Source: Fulvivirga maritima
GTDB taxonomy: Bacteria > Bacteroidota > Bacteroidia > Cytophagales > Cyclobacteriaceae
DNA: 64,000 nucleotides
Direction: 5' to 3'
NCBI RefSeq assembly: GCF_021389955.1
Contig: NZ_CP089980.1
Location: 3,467,001 to 3,531,000 of the forward strand
Made by a program: the position numbers and the translations under genes. Under the pieces are notes generated by a model, which saw only the letters and a list, made by a program, of their open reading frames with translations, made no database searches and had not been told where the DNA came from. Positions 9,225 through 18,914 of this stretch are shown here, piece by piece (position 1 is the stretch's first letter; every line of letters begins with the position of its first letter).

Positions 9225-10298
9225 TTATGGATTAAAATTATTACTTAGTCTTTGAGATGCTTCATGTTTCGCTAATGCCAGCTCAATAAGCTTAGTAAGA
9301 AGTGGGGTAAACTCCAGTCCGCGTTCTTTCCACATCATAGGAAACATGCTTGAATTAGTAAAACCAGGAATGGTATTGATCTCATTGATAATTATGTCTC
9401 CATTTTCCTTAAGGAAAAGATCCACTCTAGCGAAGTCCTCACAAGCGAGTGCTTTATAACTTTGAACGGATAGCTTCTGAATTTTTTTAGCAATTTCTTC
9501 ACTTACTTCCGCAGGTATCTGCAGTTTTGCGGCTTCTGGGTCAAGGTATTTAGCATCGTAAGTATAGAATTCATAATCACTGCTTACCACTATTTCTCCC
9601 GGAAAAGTAGCTTGAGGATCATCATTACCCATTACAGCGCACTCTAACTCTCGGCCCTCTACAAACTCTTCAAAAATCACCGTTTTGTCAAACTTAAATA
9701 TATCTTCCAGGGCTTGCTTAAATTTTTCTTCACTACTCACTTTATGCACACCTACAGAAGAGCCTAAGTTAGCGGCCTTAGCCATAAAAGGTAATTGAAG
9801 CAGATCTGTTATTTCCCGGTAAGATATGAGGTGCTCTTCGTTATAGTTATAGGAGATGTATTTGCTTACAGGAATATTGGCGGCATCTAAAAGTCTTTTT
9901 GAATACAGCTTGTTCATAGATACTGATGACCCTAACACTCCTGTGCCTACGAAAGGTAAGTTTACAGCCTCTAGCATGCCTTGAATACTACCATCTTCTC
10001 CGTCAGTTCCATGAAGCACTGGAAATACAATGTCTGGTAATATGCTCTTACCATCTTTTATATGAAAGAAACCTTTGCGTGAAGGGTCAAGAATAAGCAG
10101 TAGCTCATCAGATTCATCAAATTCTCCATTTACCTGATGGGTTAAATACCACTTACCTTCTGTAGAGATATAAATGAAGATGGTTTCAAAAGCAGATTTA
10201 TCAAGAAATTCGGCTACATTTTTAGCTGAGTTGATAGATATTTTATGTTCGACAGACTTGCCTCCAAATATGACGGCAACAGACTTTTTAGTATTCAT
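9225..10298 (-). CDS. ddl: D-alanine--D-alanine ligase
   Basis: A cytoplasmic ATP-grasp enzyme that joins two D-Ala for peptidoglycan precursors. From the ATG at 10298 the protein has about 357 residues and begins MNTKKSVAVIFGGKSVEHKI, the family's first beta strand and Gly-rich loop. Further landmarks are HGTDGEDGSIQG, the EGRELE segment (ATP-grasp) and the C-terminal INEINTIPGFT, which contains the metal- and substrate-binding residues. The frame stays open upstream to a TTG at 10325, but those nine extra residues are not conserved, so the ATG is preferred. The neighbouring PASTA gene fits a cell-wall unit. No vancomycin-type D-Lac signature was looked for in detail. Confidence 0.95.
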   Translation of the reverse strand: MNTKKSVAVIFGGKSVEHKISINSAKNVAEFLDKSAFETIFIYISTEGKWYLTHQVNGEFDESDELLLILDPSRKGFFHIKDGKSILPDIVFPVLHGTDGEDGSIQGMLEAVNLPFVGTGVLGSSVSMNKLYSKRLLDAANIPVSKYISYNYNEEHLISYREITDLLQLPFMAKAANLGSSVGVHKVSSEEKFKQALEDIFKFDKTVIFEEFVEGRELECAVMGNDDPQATFPGEIVVSSDYEFYTYDAKYLDPEAAKLQIPAEVSEEIAKKIQKLSVQSYKALACEDFARVDLFLKENGDIIINEINTIPGFTNSSMFPMMWKERGLEFTPLLTKLIELALAKHEASQRLSNNFNP

Positions 10299-10352
10299 AA
10301 ATTTAGAATTGGCATCAGTGGTCAAAGATAAAGATATCTGAGAGATAGTTGA

Positions 10353-13328
10353 TTATCGCTGAATCATAATTCTGTTTATATCGGTAAATGATTCACTTTT
10401 TACTTTAATCAGATAAATTCCGCTGGAGAATGTAGATAGGTCAATAGTGTATGTCTGATTAAGCGTATTCTCAAAACTCTTTTCAGCCATTATTTTACCA
10501 TTGGTATTGTAGATGATAATTTCCGCTGTTTGCTTGTAATCAAGATTGAAAGGCTGGTAGAATATACCATTTGAAGGGTTAGGATAGGGCTTTTCGGCTC
10601 CTTGTTCATATTGATTGGTTACAAAAATGTTGATATCATCTAGATAAACATCACTGCCTTGTACGCTTGTGCTTACAAATGCAATTCTTACCCCGCTCTG
10701 GTCTAAGTAACTATCGAGGTTGACATCGAAAGTACTCCAGCTATCAGTGCCCGGAGTTCCGGTGAAGCCTCCATTGGTAAGTTGATCATAAGTTATGGAT
10801 AGCAATATTTCATCATAGGTGTTGCCACAATCTGAGCTTCCTAGCACGGTAATTAAATTACCATTGTTTTCACTGAAAGAAGCAGCAAGATCAAATGAAA
10901 GGTTGGCGGTATTGAAGCCTTCAAAAATGAGAGCCGGACTTATAAACCAATCTTCAGAGTCGGCTGACTCATTATTAGCAGCATTTAAATATAGCACCGT
11001 GTTATTTTCGATTTTTACAGAATCCCATGTGCTAGTGTTTTTATCAGAATTACTGATTAGCCATAAGCTTTCTGCATAGTTTTCAAAGTCCTCTTTAATG
11101 GGAATGTAGTCAAAGCTTCCATCAATATAAAAATGAAGCGTTTGAGTGTTATTAAGTGGGTTATTGTCTAATTCTCCATTAGGATTACTAACCGTGATTT
11201 CCAGATAATGCTCCCCTTCAGACAAACCCGTTAAGTTGTCAGAAAGTGGTAATATAGCATTAGGTTGCAAGGTGTCCTTTTTAGACATAACCCAGTTTAA
11301 GTTTACAGGACTGCCGCCATCCAGAACATACACTGCATCAAAGGACATGATAGGCATGGTGCCTTTATTTTTTACAATAAATTCAAGGTCAGAGGTACTA
11401 CAAGCTACTGGAGCCGGGCTTACAATATCTTCAAGAGCAATATCTGTTTTTTCAGAGTCATCAAATTCAATGTCATCAAGGTATAGGCTGGAGCCATTGC
11501 CGTTAATAGCAATGAAGGAGATACTTATTTTTTGTCCTCTGTAGGCTTCTAGGTCTACAGCTTCATAGAACCAGTCTGAAGCACTGGTGGGAGAGAAACC
11601 ATCATGAGTGGCTAAATCTTCTCCTACCTTATAATAGACGGTGTCAGCGTTGTTTAAAGCATCGCCACAGTAAGGATTTACGGTAACTAAAAGGCCTTCT
11701 TTCTGTGACAAAGAGCTAAAAGAGTAAGCTACAGCAAATTTTAATACCGCTACAGGTGATTCTGTAATATCTATTGCTGGAGACTTTAATATGTCAACAG
11801 CTCCGTTTTCATAATTGTTGAAGTTAATGCCTAATGCGCTGTTAGAAGATGTTTCTTTAGTAGCATTTACAATATTCCAGGTAATAAATTCATCAGGGTT
11901 TTCTATGGTCCAGTTTTCAGGGAAGGCGTCGAAATCAATTGTAAAGGGAAGCTCTGTTTCTTTTGGTTTCGTTACAGATATTTCCGCCAGATTATTAGTG
12001 TTGTCACCGTCTGTGGAGCCGTTTACTTGCGTGATTTGGAACTCAAATTGATAAGCACCAGGAAGTCCATAGGTGTATGGGCTGAAACTGACATTAGTAA
12101 TAGCTAAAGGAGCTAGGTTGAAATTGAAATTTTTGGTTTCAACAAGGTTGCCATTTACGGTTAGAGATATTCTGGCAGAGGTAATGTTGTTATCACCGTA
12201 GTTTCTGACTTCCACAGTGGGAACCGAAAAGTCCGCGCAATCAGAGGTTTCTGGTGTAATAATATTTCTAATGCCCAGATTATTACTCACGGTAACTGGG
12301 GCAAGCAGTGCGGGTGATTCTTTTAAGCTGGCACGTCTGGGACTATTTTCTAATACTATTCTTATACGTTCTTTTTGCCCTTCTGTAAATAGATTCATGC
12401 AGGCATCATTAGTGTAGTCCATGAAATTTTCATACATGTCTCTGGAGCCACATGATTCTAATATGCCACTAGGGCAAGAGTTTGTGGAGTTTTGCTGAGA
12501 AGGGGTGTCATCAACATAGTCAGTTCCAGAACAGGTGGTATTATCACCCCAAATATGCCTTAAGCCTAAATAATGGCCTATCTCATGTGTTGTAGTTCTG
12601 CCCAAGTCATAATTACTAGCCAGGTCGCCTCCGTGAAATTTATCAGCAGAACCAAAGGCTACATAATCAATTACAACACCGTCGGTAGCTCTGTCTATAC
12701 TTTCGTTTGATATGCCACTAAGTCCCGAATCAGGAAACTGTGCATAGCCCAAATAATTTTGATAAATATCTGTAACCCAAATGTTTAAGTAATCTTCTGC
12801 CGGCCAGTAGCTAAGTCTTTTGAGAGCTACGTTTTCCCCTGTCAGCCATTCTGGCTGATGGCCGTTTACCCTTACGATACCATTAGTAGGTAAGCCTTCA
12901 GGATCTCTTTTTGCAAGTTCAAATTGAATTTCAATATCAGCGGCTACTGATTGGAATATTGTGGGAGTATTTGCTGCGTCAGCATTTAGCCTTCTGTAAT
13001 CTTCGTTAAGAACATCTATCTGAGAAAGAATTTGTTCATCAGTAATATTACGGTCTTCACCCAGCGTCTCCCCATTATGAATGACATGCACTACTACAGG
13101 TATAGTAATGATTTCAGCCATTTGTCTGCCTTGAGATGATTTTTTAGCTTGCCTAAAAGAAACAACCTGCTTATTCATCCATTTTTCAAATTCGGCCTTT
13201 TCCTTAGTAGGGTTGGGGCTGATCATTTTCTCATATGCCGGAGTAGCACATCGCTGTGCTATGGCATGAGTTTGAATAAGAAAAAAAATGAATAACAGGC
13301 TTAGTAAACGAGTGCAAGCACAGGACAA
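10353..13328 (-). CDS. Secreted M43-family zinc metalloprotease, T9SS cargo
   Basis: A 991-residue exported protease of the pappalysin/cytophagalysin family (M43). The zinc motif HEIGHYLGLRH is at 248-258 (His 248, Glu 249, His 252, His 258) and the Met-turn MDYT is near 303. An N-terminal segment with IPVVVHVIHN (about 76-85) is typical of the family. Two CARDB/MAM-like beta modules follow (about 350-900), and the last 80 residues form a type IX sorting domain with PYPNPSNG near 917. There is no ATG that includes the signal peptide. The TTG at 13328 begins just before the hydrophobic core (LLSLLFIFFLIQTHAIAQ). A CTG 21 nt upstream at 13349 would give the more usual MKNLNLIL beginning. Likely role: degradation of external protein. 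Confidence 0.9.
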   Translation of the reverse strand: MSCACTRLLSLLFIFFLIQTHAIAQRCATPAYEKMISPNPTKEKAEFEKWMNKQVVSFRQAKKSSQGRQMAEIITIPVVVHVIHNGETLGEDRNITDEQILSQIDVLNEDYRRLNADAANTPTIFQSVAADIEIQFELAKRDPEGLPTNGIVRVNGHQPEWLTGENVALKRLSYWPAEDYLNIWVTDIYQNYLGYAQFPDSGLSGISNESIDRATDGVVIDYVAFGSADKFHGGDLASNYDLGRTTTHEIGHYLGLRHIWGDNTTCSGTDYVDDTPSQQNSTNSCPSGILESCGSRDMYENFMDYTNDACMNLFTEGQKERIRIVLENSPRRASLKESPALLAPVTVSNNLGIRNIITPETSDCADFSVPTVEVRNYGDNNITSARISLTVNGNLVETKNFNFNLAPLAITNVSFSPYTYGLPGAYQFEFQITQVNGSTDGDNTNNLAEISVTKPKETELPFTIDFDAFPENWTIENPDEFITWNIVNATKETSSNSALGINFNNYENGAVDILKSPAIDITESPVAVLKFAVAYSFSSLSQKEGLLVTVNPYCGDALNNADTVYYKVGEDLATHDGFSPTSASDWFYEAVDLEAYRGQKISISFIAINGNGSSLYLDDIEFDDSEKTDIALEDIVSPAPVACSTSDLEFIVKNKGTMPIMSFDAVYVLDGGSPVNLNWVMSKKDTLQPNAILPLSDNLTGLSEGEHYLEITVSNPNGELDNNPLNNTQTLHFYIDGSFDYIPIKEDFENYAESLWLISNSDKNTSTWDSVKIENNTVLYLNAANNESADSEDWFISPALIFEGFNTANLSFDLAASFSENNGNLITVLGSSDCGNTYDEILLSITYDQLTNGGFTGTPGTDSWSTFDVNLDSYLDQSGVRIAFVSTSVQGSDVYLDDINIFVTNQYEQGAEKPYPNPSNGIFYQPFNLDYKQTAEIIIYNTNGKIMAEKSFENTLNQTYTIDLSTFSSGIYLIKVKSESFTDINRIMIQR

Positions 13329-13370
13329 TATTAGGTTTAGGTTTTTCAGTTGTATGTCCGTTTAGTGAAA

Positions 13371-13676
13371 CTATGCTAGGTTATCGGGCAATTTGGCGTT
13401 AGGATCGTCCGGGTGAGTAATATTTACAGCTTCCACTGCTTTCACCTGTGGCACTACCTTACGTATAGCTTCTTCTACTCCGGCTTTTAATGTCATAGTA
13501 GACATAGGGCATGATCCGCATGCACCGAGCAGCTCCAGCTTTACTACCAAATCATCACTAACATCAAGCAACTTCACATTACCTCCATCGGTTTTTAAGT
13601 AGGGCCTAATATTATCAAGAGCAGTATCTATCTGCTCTTTTATCTCATCCATTGTAAGTGAATTAGCGGTTTCCAT
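13371..13676 (-). CDS. NifU C-terminal-domain (Nfu-type) Fe-S scaffold protein
   Basis: A 101-residue protein consisting only of the NifU-like domain. The motif GACGSCPMS supplies Cys 53 and Cys 56, which hold a [4Fe-4S] cluster at the interface of a dimer in characterised Nfu proteins. The preceding IRPYLKTDGGNV (24-34) is the hallmark of the family. The gene starts 9 nt after the mrp stop, so the two are almost certainly co-expressed as a carrier pair that passes Fe-S clusters to target enzymes. There is no N-terminal A-type domain as in enterobacterial NfuA. Confidence 0.93.
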   Translation of the reverse strand: METANSLTMDEIKEQIDTALDNIRPYLKTDGGNVKLLDVSDDLVVKLELLGACGSCPMSTMTLKAGVEEAIRKVVPQVKAVEAVNITHPDDPNAKLPDNLA

Positions 13677-13685
13677 TGAGGGTTA

Positions 13686-14780
13686 TTATACTTTAAATTC
13701 TACCGTTTTTGTTTCTTCTACTGTTGCATTTCTTATAGCTACCTGTCTGGCTACAGACTCAGCAAGCTCAGTAAATGCTTCTTTTGTTTTACCTTCTTTA
13801 AGCACAGCAGGATATCCATTATCACCGCTTTCTCTTATGCTTTGTACAATAGGTATCTGACCGATCAAAGGAACATCAAACTTGTCTGATAAGTTCTGTC
13901 CTCCGCCTTCTCCAAATATGTAATACTTATTGTCAGGGAGCTCTTCAGGTGTAAAATAGGCCATATTTTCAACTATACCTAATATAGGTACGTTAATTTG
14001 TGGCTGCTTAAACATAGTAAGACCTTTCCTAGCATCTGCTAAGGCTACCTTTTGCGGGGTAGTAACTATCACAGCTCCTGTTACCGGCACAGTTTGTACC
14101 AGAGTAAGGTGTATATCACTGGTTCCTGGAGGTAAGTCTATCAGTAAGTAGTCTAACTCACCCCAATCAGTATCTCCTATAAACTGCTTCAGCGCAGAGC
14201 TGGCCATAGGGCCTCTCCATACTACAGCATTATCGGCAGGAGCCAAAAAGCCAATAGAAATAAGCTTTACTCCGTATTGCTCTAAAGGAACAATAATGTT
14301 TTTACCATTTACCTGCTTTACTGATGGTTGTTCATGCTCACAGTTAAACATGGTAGGTACAGACGGTCCGTAAATGTCTGCGTCTATAATTCCTACTTTT
14401 GCTCCTTCCTGTGCCAAAGCTACGGCCAGGTTAGATGCTACTGTTGATTTTCCAACTCCTCCTTTACCTGAAGCTACCGCTATAATGTTTTTAACATTGG
14501 GTAGCAATGGCGCACTATTACGTGTAGTAGTTACATTAGATGACATCTGAATGTCTACCTTAATATCAGGATTTACCAGCTTATGAATTGCATCTACACA
14601 GTTTTTCTTGATTAATTCCTTGAGCGGACATGCAGGTGTGGTAAGTACTACTGTGAATTTTACAGCATCACTAAACACTTCAAGATCCTGTATCATGTTT
14701 AAGGAAACGAGATCCTTTTTAATATCAGGATCATCTACCGTAGAAAGTGCTTTGATTATATCTGATTTATCAAATTTCAT
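13686..14780 (-). CDS. mrp: Mrp/ApbC-family P-loop ATPase, Fe-S cluster carrier
   Basis: A 364-residue cytoplasmic ATPase of the Mrp/NBP35 family that carries or delivers Fe-S clusters. An N-terminal MIP18/DUF59 domain (about 1-85, starting MKFDKSDIIKALSTVDDP) is followed by the P-loop domain with GKGGVGKST at about 105-113 and LPPGTSDIHLT. The usual C-terminal CxxC that bridges a cluster in ApbC is absent; the corresponding place reads ENMAYFTPEELPDNKYYIFG. I believe this is normal for Bacteroidota homologues. The frame is open upstream to 14882, but that extension is Lys-rich and not family-like. The ATG at 14780 has GGAAA a few bases upstream and starts the DUF59 domain, so it is preferred. 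It is followed directly by the Nfu-type gene. Confidence 0.92.
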   Translation of the reverse strand: MKFDKSDIIKALSTVDDPDIKKDLVSLNMIQDLEVFSDAVKFTVVLTTPACPLKELIKKNCVDAIHKLVNPDIKVDIQMSSNVTTTRNSAPLLPNVKNIIAVASGKGGVGKSTVASNLAVALAQEGAKVGIIDADIYGPSVPTMFNCEHEQPSVKQVNGKNIIVPLEQYGVKLISIGFLAPADNAVVWRGPMASSALKQFIGDTDWGELDYLLIDLPPGTSDIHLTLVQTVPVTGAVIVTTPQKVALADARKGLTMFKQPQINVPILGIVENMAYFTPEELPDNKYYIFGEGGGQNLSDKFDVPLIGQIPIVQSIRESGDNGYPAVLKEGKTKEAFTELAESVARQVAIRNATVEETKTVEFKV

Positions 14781-14932
14781 GTGTTTCCGTCCCTTCTGAA
14801 AATCAATGTTTAATTTTAGTTTGCAATTTAGGCCATATCTTTTGCTTTTTTTAGTTTTTACACTAACAATTTGTGACTTCAATCTATTGAAAAAAACTAT
14901 TGAAATAAAATGAAGTATAACCTGCTGTCAGA

Positions 14933-14964
14933 TTGCGGACTCTCTTCACAAAAAATTATCTTTG
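14933..14964 (+). promoter_or_regulatory. Bacteroidota-type promoter of dnaG
   Basis: TTG at 14933-14935 and TATCTTTG at 14957-14964 fit the sigma-70 pattern of this phylum (TTG, 19-21 bp, TAnnTTTG) with a 21-bp spacer. Transcription should begin near 14971, giving a leader of about 14 nt before the TTG start of dnaG. It lies in the divergent region shared with mrp. Confidence 0.65.
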
Positions 14965-14984
14965 CAAAAAAAAAGTAAGAGCCA

Positions 14985-16901
14985 TTGATTTCAGAAGCTA
15001 CCATACAAGCAGTAAAAGATAGAGTAGAGATAGAGGATGTTATTTCGGATTATGTGTCGCTTAAGCGTAAGGGGCAGAATCTCTGGGCGTGCTGTCCTTT
15101 TCACGGAGAAAAAACGCCTTCTTTTACCGTTTCTCCATCAAAAGGTATTTATAAATGTTTTGGCTGCGGTAAGGCCGGAGATGCTATTTCATTCGTAGAA
15201 GAGCACGATGGACTAAATTATCTGGAGGTAATCAGATATCTGGCCAATAAATACGGCATAGAAGTAGTAGAAGAAGCGCAGACCGATGCCCAAATACAGT
15301 CTCAAAATGAACGAGACAGCCTTTTTATTGTACTCAATTATGCCAAGGATTTTTACCAGAATACGCTAAAGAAAACAGACGAAGGCCAATCTATTGGTTT
15401 AAGCTATTTTAAGGAAAGAGGGTTTAATGAGAAAACCATAGAGAAGTTTGAGCTTGGATATAGTCTTGATAAATGGGATGCCTTTAGCAAAGCGGCCGTA
15501 TCTAAAGCTTATAGTGAAGATATATTAGAAAAGGCCGGACTCCTTATTAGAAAGGAAGATAAGAAGTATGACCGTTTCAGAGGTCGCGTTATTTTTCCTA
15601 TCCATAGTATTTCTGGTAAGGTAATAGCTTTTGGAGCCCGAACACTCAAAAAGGACGCAAAACCTAAGTATCTTAATTCACCAGAGACGGAGGTTTATCA
15701 TAAGAGTGAGATTTTATATGGTATCCATCAGGCTAAGCAGAGCATCAAGCAATTAGATAATTGCTATTTGGTGGAAGGCTATACCGATGTAATCTCTTTA
15801 CATCAGTCTGACATTTCTAATGTAGTGGCTTCATCAGGAACATCACTCACAGATGATCAGATAAAGCTTGTACATCGATTTACCAAAAATATTACCGTTC
15901 TGTTTGATGGTGACCCTGCCGGACTAAAGGCTTCACTGCGTGGTATTGATATGATTTTGCAAGCCGGCATGAATGTGCGGGTGGTGGTGTTCCCGGAGGG
16001 AGAAGATCCGGATAGTTACTCTCGTAAGCTGGGCACCTCTGAGTTTAAGAAGTTTCTTGAAGATAACACTAAAGATGTTATATCCTTTAAGGCGGCGCTT
16101 TTAGCTAAAGAAGCAGCCAGAGATCCTTTAAAAAAGGCGGAGTCAATAAAGGAAATAGTAGGCAGTATCGCTAAAATGCCTGATCCTATTGTAAGATCTG
16201 TTTATGTGAAGGAAACCTCAAACAAAATGGGTATTGAGGAATCTATTCTGTTTTCTGAGCTTAATAAAATATTAATTGGAGATAGGCGTAAACAGGATAA
16301 AAAGGATTTCAAAAAAGGAGATCAGCATGACGTACTCCATACTGTAATAGAAGAGAAAACGCCTACTGGAGTAGACGCGAAAGAAAGCCTTGCCGTGCAG
16401 GAGAGGGAAAGTATTCGGATATTACTTAATTATGGTTTTAATGAAATAGAGGAAGAATATCACTTATATAACTATTTATTAGAGCAACTTGAAGAGGTGG
16501 AGTTTATCACTCCTATTTATAAAGAGATTTTAGAAGAATTTAAGAAGGAGTTGGCTAATGGAAAAGTGGTAGATGGTCAGTACTTTATTCAAAATGGATC
16601 TCCGGAAGTGAAGAAGTTAGTAGTAGACCTGATTAGCGAAAGGCACGATATAAGTAACAACTGGAATGATAAGTATGAGATTTTTGTACCTCGGGAGAAT
16701 GATATCTTAGAGAATGTGGTGTTTACTAATGTGTTGAGGTTGAAGTTTAGAGTTATTCAGCAGCTTGTTTTGGATAATCTGGCAAAAATGAAGGAAGCTA
16801 AAGATGAGGAAAGCGAAGAGTATCACTTTAAGATTCATGCTGAACTGAAAAAATCAGAAATGGAGATAGCCAAGTCTCTGGGTATAGTGGTTACAAGATA
16901 G
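14985..16901 (+). CDS. dnaG: DNA primase
   Basis: A 638-residue primase that makes RNA primers at the replication fork. The N-terminal zinc-binding domain has the CHC2 ligands Cys 37, His 40, Cys 58 and Cys 61 (CPFH ... CFGC). The catalytic core contains the Toprim domain, with VEGYTDV (Glu near 264) and LFDGDPAG (Asp near 307-309). The C-terminal part (about 440-638) is the poorly conserved helicase-interaction region. The start is TTG, giving (M)ISEATIQAVKDRVEIEDVI, which matches the family beginning; there is no ATG nearby. GTAAGAG in front of it may serve as a weak ribosome site. It is divergent from mrp and is followed 25 nt later by the LOG-family gene. Confidence 0.96.
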   Translation: MISEATIQAVKDRVEIEDVISDYVSLKRKGQNLWACCPFHGEKTPSFTVSPSKGIYKCFGCGKAGDAISFVEEHDGLNYLEVIRYLANKYGIEVVEEAQTDAQIQSQNERDSLFIVLNYAKDFYQNTLKKTDEGQSIGLSYFKERGFNEKTIEKFELGYSLDKWDAFSKAAVSKAYSEDILEKAGLLIRKEDKKYDRFRGRVIFPIHSISGKVIAFGARTLKKDAKPKYLNSPETEVYHKSEILYGIHQAKQSIKQLDNCYLVEGYTDVISLHQSDISNVVASSGTSLTDDQIKLVHRFTKNITVLFDGDPAGLKASLRGIDMILQAGMNVRVVVFPEGEDPDSYSRKLGTSEFKKFLEDNTKDVISFKAALLAKEAARDPLKKAESIKEIVGSIAKMPDPIVRSVYVKETSNKMGIEESILFSELNKILIGDRRKQDKKDFKKGDQHDVLHTVIEEKTPTGVDAKESLAVQERESIRILLNYGFNEIEEEYHLYNYLLEQLEEVEFITPIYKEILEEFKKELANGKVVDGQYFIQNGSPEVKKLVVDLISERHDISNNWNDKYEIFVPRENDILENVVFTNVLRLKFRVIQQLVLDNLAKMKEAKDEESEEYHFKIHAELKKSEMEIAKSLGIVVTR

Positions 16902-16926
16902 ATTATCAATTATAAAAAGTATTCAT

Positions 16927-17508
16927 ATGAAGAGCGTTGCAGTATTTTGTGCTTCCAGCTTAGGAAAAAATAAAATTTATGAAGAGACAGCTATTGCCCT
17001 GGGAAATAAAATAGCATCAAAAGGCATGAGGGTAGTTTACGGTGGGGCCAAAGTAGGACTTATGGGAGCCGTGGCTAATGGAGCCTTACAAAGTGGGGGT
17101 GAAGTGGTAGGTGTAATTCCTGGCTTTTTGAGGACTAAAGAAGTAGCTCATGAGGAGCTTACAGAGCTGATCCTGACAGAGAGCATGCATGAGCGAAAAA
17201 CCAAAATGCATGAACTAAGTGATTCTGTTATTACCCTGCCCGGTGGTTTTGGCACTATGGAAGAGATGTTTGAAATCCTTACCTGGGGACAGTTAGGTAT
17301 GCATAAAAAGCCAATAGGCTTACTAAATATTGATGGTTATTATAATTCACTAGTTACTTTGCTGAACGATATGGTTACCAAAGGATTACTTAAAGAAGTG
17401 AATAGGGAAATGCTTTTAGTAAGTGAAGATATTGATGATTTATTAGAACAGATGGAAGCGTATAAAGCTCCTGAAGTGCCAAAATGGATCAGTAAAGATA
17501 AGACCTGA
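16927..17508 (+). CDS. LOG-family (TIGR00730) nucleotide phosphoribohydrolase
   Basis: A 193-residue Rossmann-fold protein. GGAKVGLMG (39-47) and the signature PGGFGTMEE (105-113) identify the lysine-decarboxylase-like/LOG family. Characterised members hydrolyse nucleoside 5'-monophosphates, releasing the base; in plants and some bacteria they activate cytokinins, and in others the substrate is AMP or a related nucleotide. In this organism the substrate is not known and a cytokinin role should not be assumed. It is cytoplasmic and lies between dnaG and ribBA on the same strand, with a 173-nt gap to ribBA, so it probably shares the dnaG transcript. Confidence 0.9.
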   Translation: MKSVAVFCASSLGKNKIYEETAIALGNKIASKGMRVVYGGAKVGLMGAVANGALQSGGEVVGVIPGFLRTKEVAHEELTELILTESMHERKTKMHELSDSVITLPGGFGTMEEMFEILTWGQLGMHKKPIGLLNIDGYYNSLVTLLNDMVTKGLLKEVNREMLLVSEDIDDLLEQMEAYKAPEVPKWISKDKT

Positions 17509-17653
17509 TATAAAATCACCTAAGCGCAAATTCACTTTAGCCGCTTATGATCATTTAAAGCCATTCACATTCCTAATATTAAGTTAACTGCGAACGTCAT
17601 TAAATTTAATTTTGTTGATGTGTTGATAACTTTTTTAACAGGGTGAAAAAACC

Positions 17654-17661
17654 TACTTTTG
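17654..17661 (+). promoter_or_regulatory. Possible -7 element for ribBA
   Basis: TACTTTTG matches the TAnnTTTG consensus. No TTG stands at the ideal distance; the nearest, at 17623-17625, is 28 bp away, so support is partial. If used, transcription starts near 17668, which agrees with the ATG at 17682 and excludes the upstream GTG at 17643. No FMN riboswitch was recognised here. Confidence 0.35.
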
Positions 17662-17681
17662 CCTTGAAATATAGCAGTAGG

Positions 17682-18914
17682 ATGAGTCAAGATAGTATTA
17701 AGCTTAATAGCATAGAAGAGGCCATTGAAGATGTTAAGAATGGCAAAGTAATCATCGTAGTAGATGATGAAGATCGAGAAAATGAAGGAGACTTTGTATG
17801 TGCTGCCGAGTGCATTACTCCTGAGATCGTTAATTTCATGGCTACACATGGCAGAGGTTTAATCTGCGTGCCGCTAGATGAGGACAGGTGTAAGCGTCTG
17901 GATTTAGAGTTAATGGTAGGTAAGAATACCGCTACTTTTGAAACTCCCTTTACTGTTTCTGTAGATTTGATCGGTCATGGCTGTACCACTGGTATATCTG
18001 CTCATGACAGGTTTAAAACCATAAAAGCATTAATAGATCCGGAAACTGATCCTGAAGAGCTGGGTAAGCCAGGTCATATATTCCCATTAATGGCTAAGCA
18101 AGGTGGTGTGCTCAGAAGAGCAGGACATACCGAAGCAGCTATAGACTTTGCTCGTCTGGCAGGTTTTAGACCAGGTGGCGTTTTAGTAGAAATTATGAAT
18201 GAAGATGGCTCTATGGCCAGACTCCCGGATCTTGTGAAGGTAGCCGAGAGGTTCGATCTTAAGTTAGTTTCTATAAAAGATCTTATCGAATATCGCGTTA
18301 AAAAGGAAAGCCTGATAAAAAAGGAAGTTGATAATGTAAATATGCCCACAGATTATGGTGATTTTAAGATGGTGGCATATCAACAAACCAATACAGGAGA
18401 TAATCACCTGGCGCTGATAAAAGGCAGCTGGGAACCTGATGAGCCTGTTTTAGTAAGAGTACATTCTTCTTGCGTTACCGGAGATATATTTGGCTCTTGC
18501 CGATGTGATTGTGGAGGGCAGCTGCATGCTGCTATGCAGTTAGTAGAGAAAGAAGGCAAAGGGGTAGTGCTTTATATGAACCAGGAAGGTCGTGGAATAG
18601 GCTTGGTAAATAAACTGAAAGCCTATAAATTACAAGAAGAAGGACTTGATACGGTAGAAGCTAACCTCAAGCTGGGTTTTGAAATGGATCAGAGAGATTA
18701 CGGTGTAGGAGCCCAAATATTGAGAGACTTAAATATTCAGAAAATTCGTTTGATATCAAATAACCCTAAAAAGAGAGTTGGGCTGATTGGTTACGGTTTA
18801 GAGATCTTAGAAAACGTAGCAATAGAAATACCACCTAACATTCATAATCAGGTTTATTTACAAACGAAAAGAGATAAAATGGGACACCAAATTTTAAAGA
18901 ATACTAATAAATAG
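17682..18914 (+). CDS. ribBA: Bifunctional DHBP synthase / GTP cyclohydrolase II
   Basis: A fused riboflavin-biosynthesis enzyme of about 410 residues. The RibB half (about 5-205) converts ribulose 5-phosphate to 3,4-dihydroxy-2-butanone 4-phosphate and shows [10 protein letters not shown] at 28-37 and [12 protein letters not shown]. The RibA half (about 215-405) opens GTP to the pyrimidine precursor and shows the zinc ligands in [16 protein letters not shown] and the NQEGRGIGL motif. The ORF is open to a GTG at 17643, but the ATG at 17682 is preceded by AGTAGG, starts the conserved part and lies downstream of a possible promoter element. The stop TAG overlaps the GTG of the next gene by one base. 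Confidence 0.95.
   Translation: MSQDSIKLNSIEEAIEDVKNGKVIIVVDDEDRENEGDFVCAAECITPEIVNFMATHGRGLICVPLDEDRCKRLDLELMVGKNTATFETPFTVSVDLIGHGCTTGISAHDRFKTIKALIDPETDPEELGKPGHIFPLMAKQGGVLRRAGHTEAAIDFARLAGFRPGGVLVEIMNEDGSMARLPDLVKVAERFDLKLVSIKDLIEYRVKKESLIKKEVDNVNMPTDYGDFKMVAYQQTNTGDNHLALIKGSWEPDEPVLVRVHSSCVTGDIFGSCRCDCGGQLHAAMQLVEKEGKGVVLYMNQEGRGIGLVNKLKAYKLQEEGLDTVEANLKLGFEMDQRDYGVGAQILRDLNIQKIRLISNNPKKRVGLIGYGLEILENVAIEIPPNIHNQVYLQTKRDKMGHQILKNTNK

Noticed and set aside
14780-14882. Longer N-terminus of mrp starting at 14882
   Set aside because: The additional 34 residues are Lys-rich, precede the normal family start, and the ATG at 14780 has a better upstream sequence.
17509-17681. FMN riboswitch before ribBA
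   Set aside because: I looked for the conserved RFN blocks and paired stems and did not find them; only a possible -7 promoter element is present.
17565-17849. Minus-strand ORF of 94 codons over the ribBA start
   Set aside because: It covers the ribBA leader and the conserved RibB N-terminus, has no motif, and conflicts with the clear plus-strand gene.
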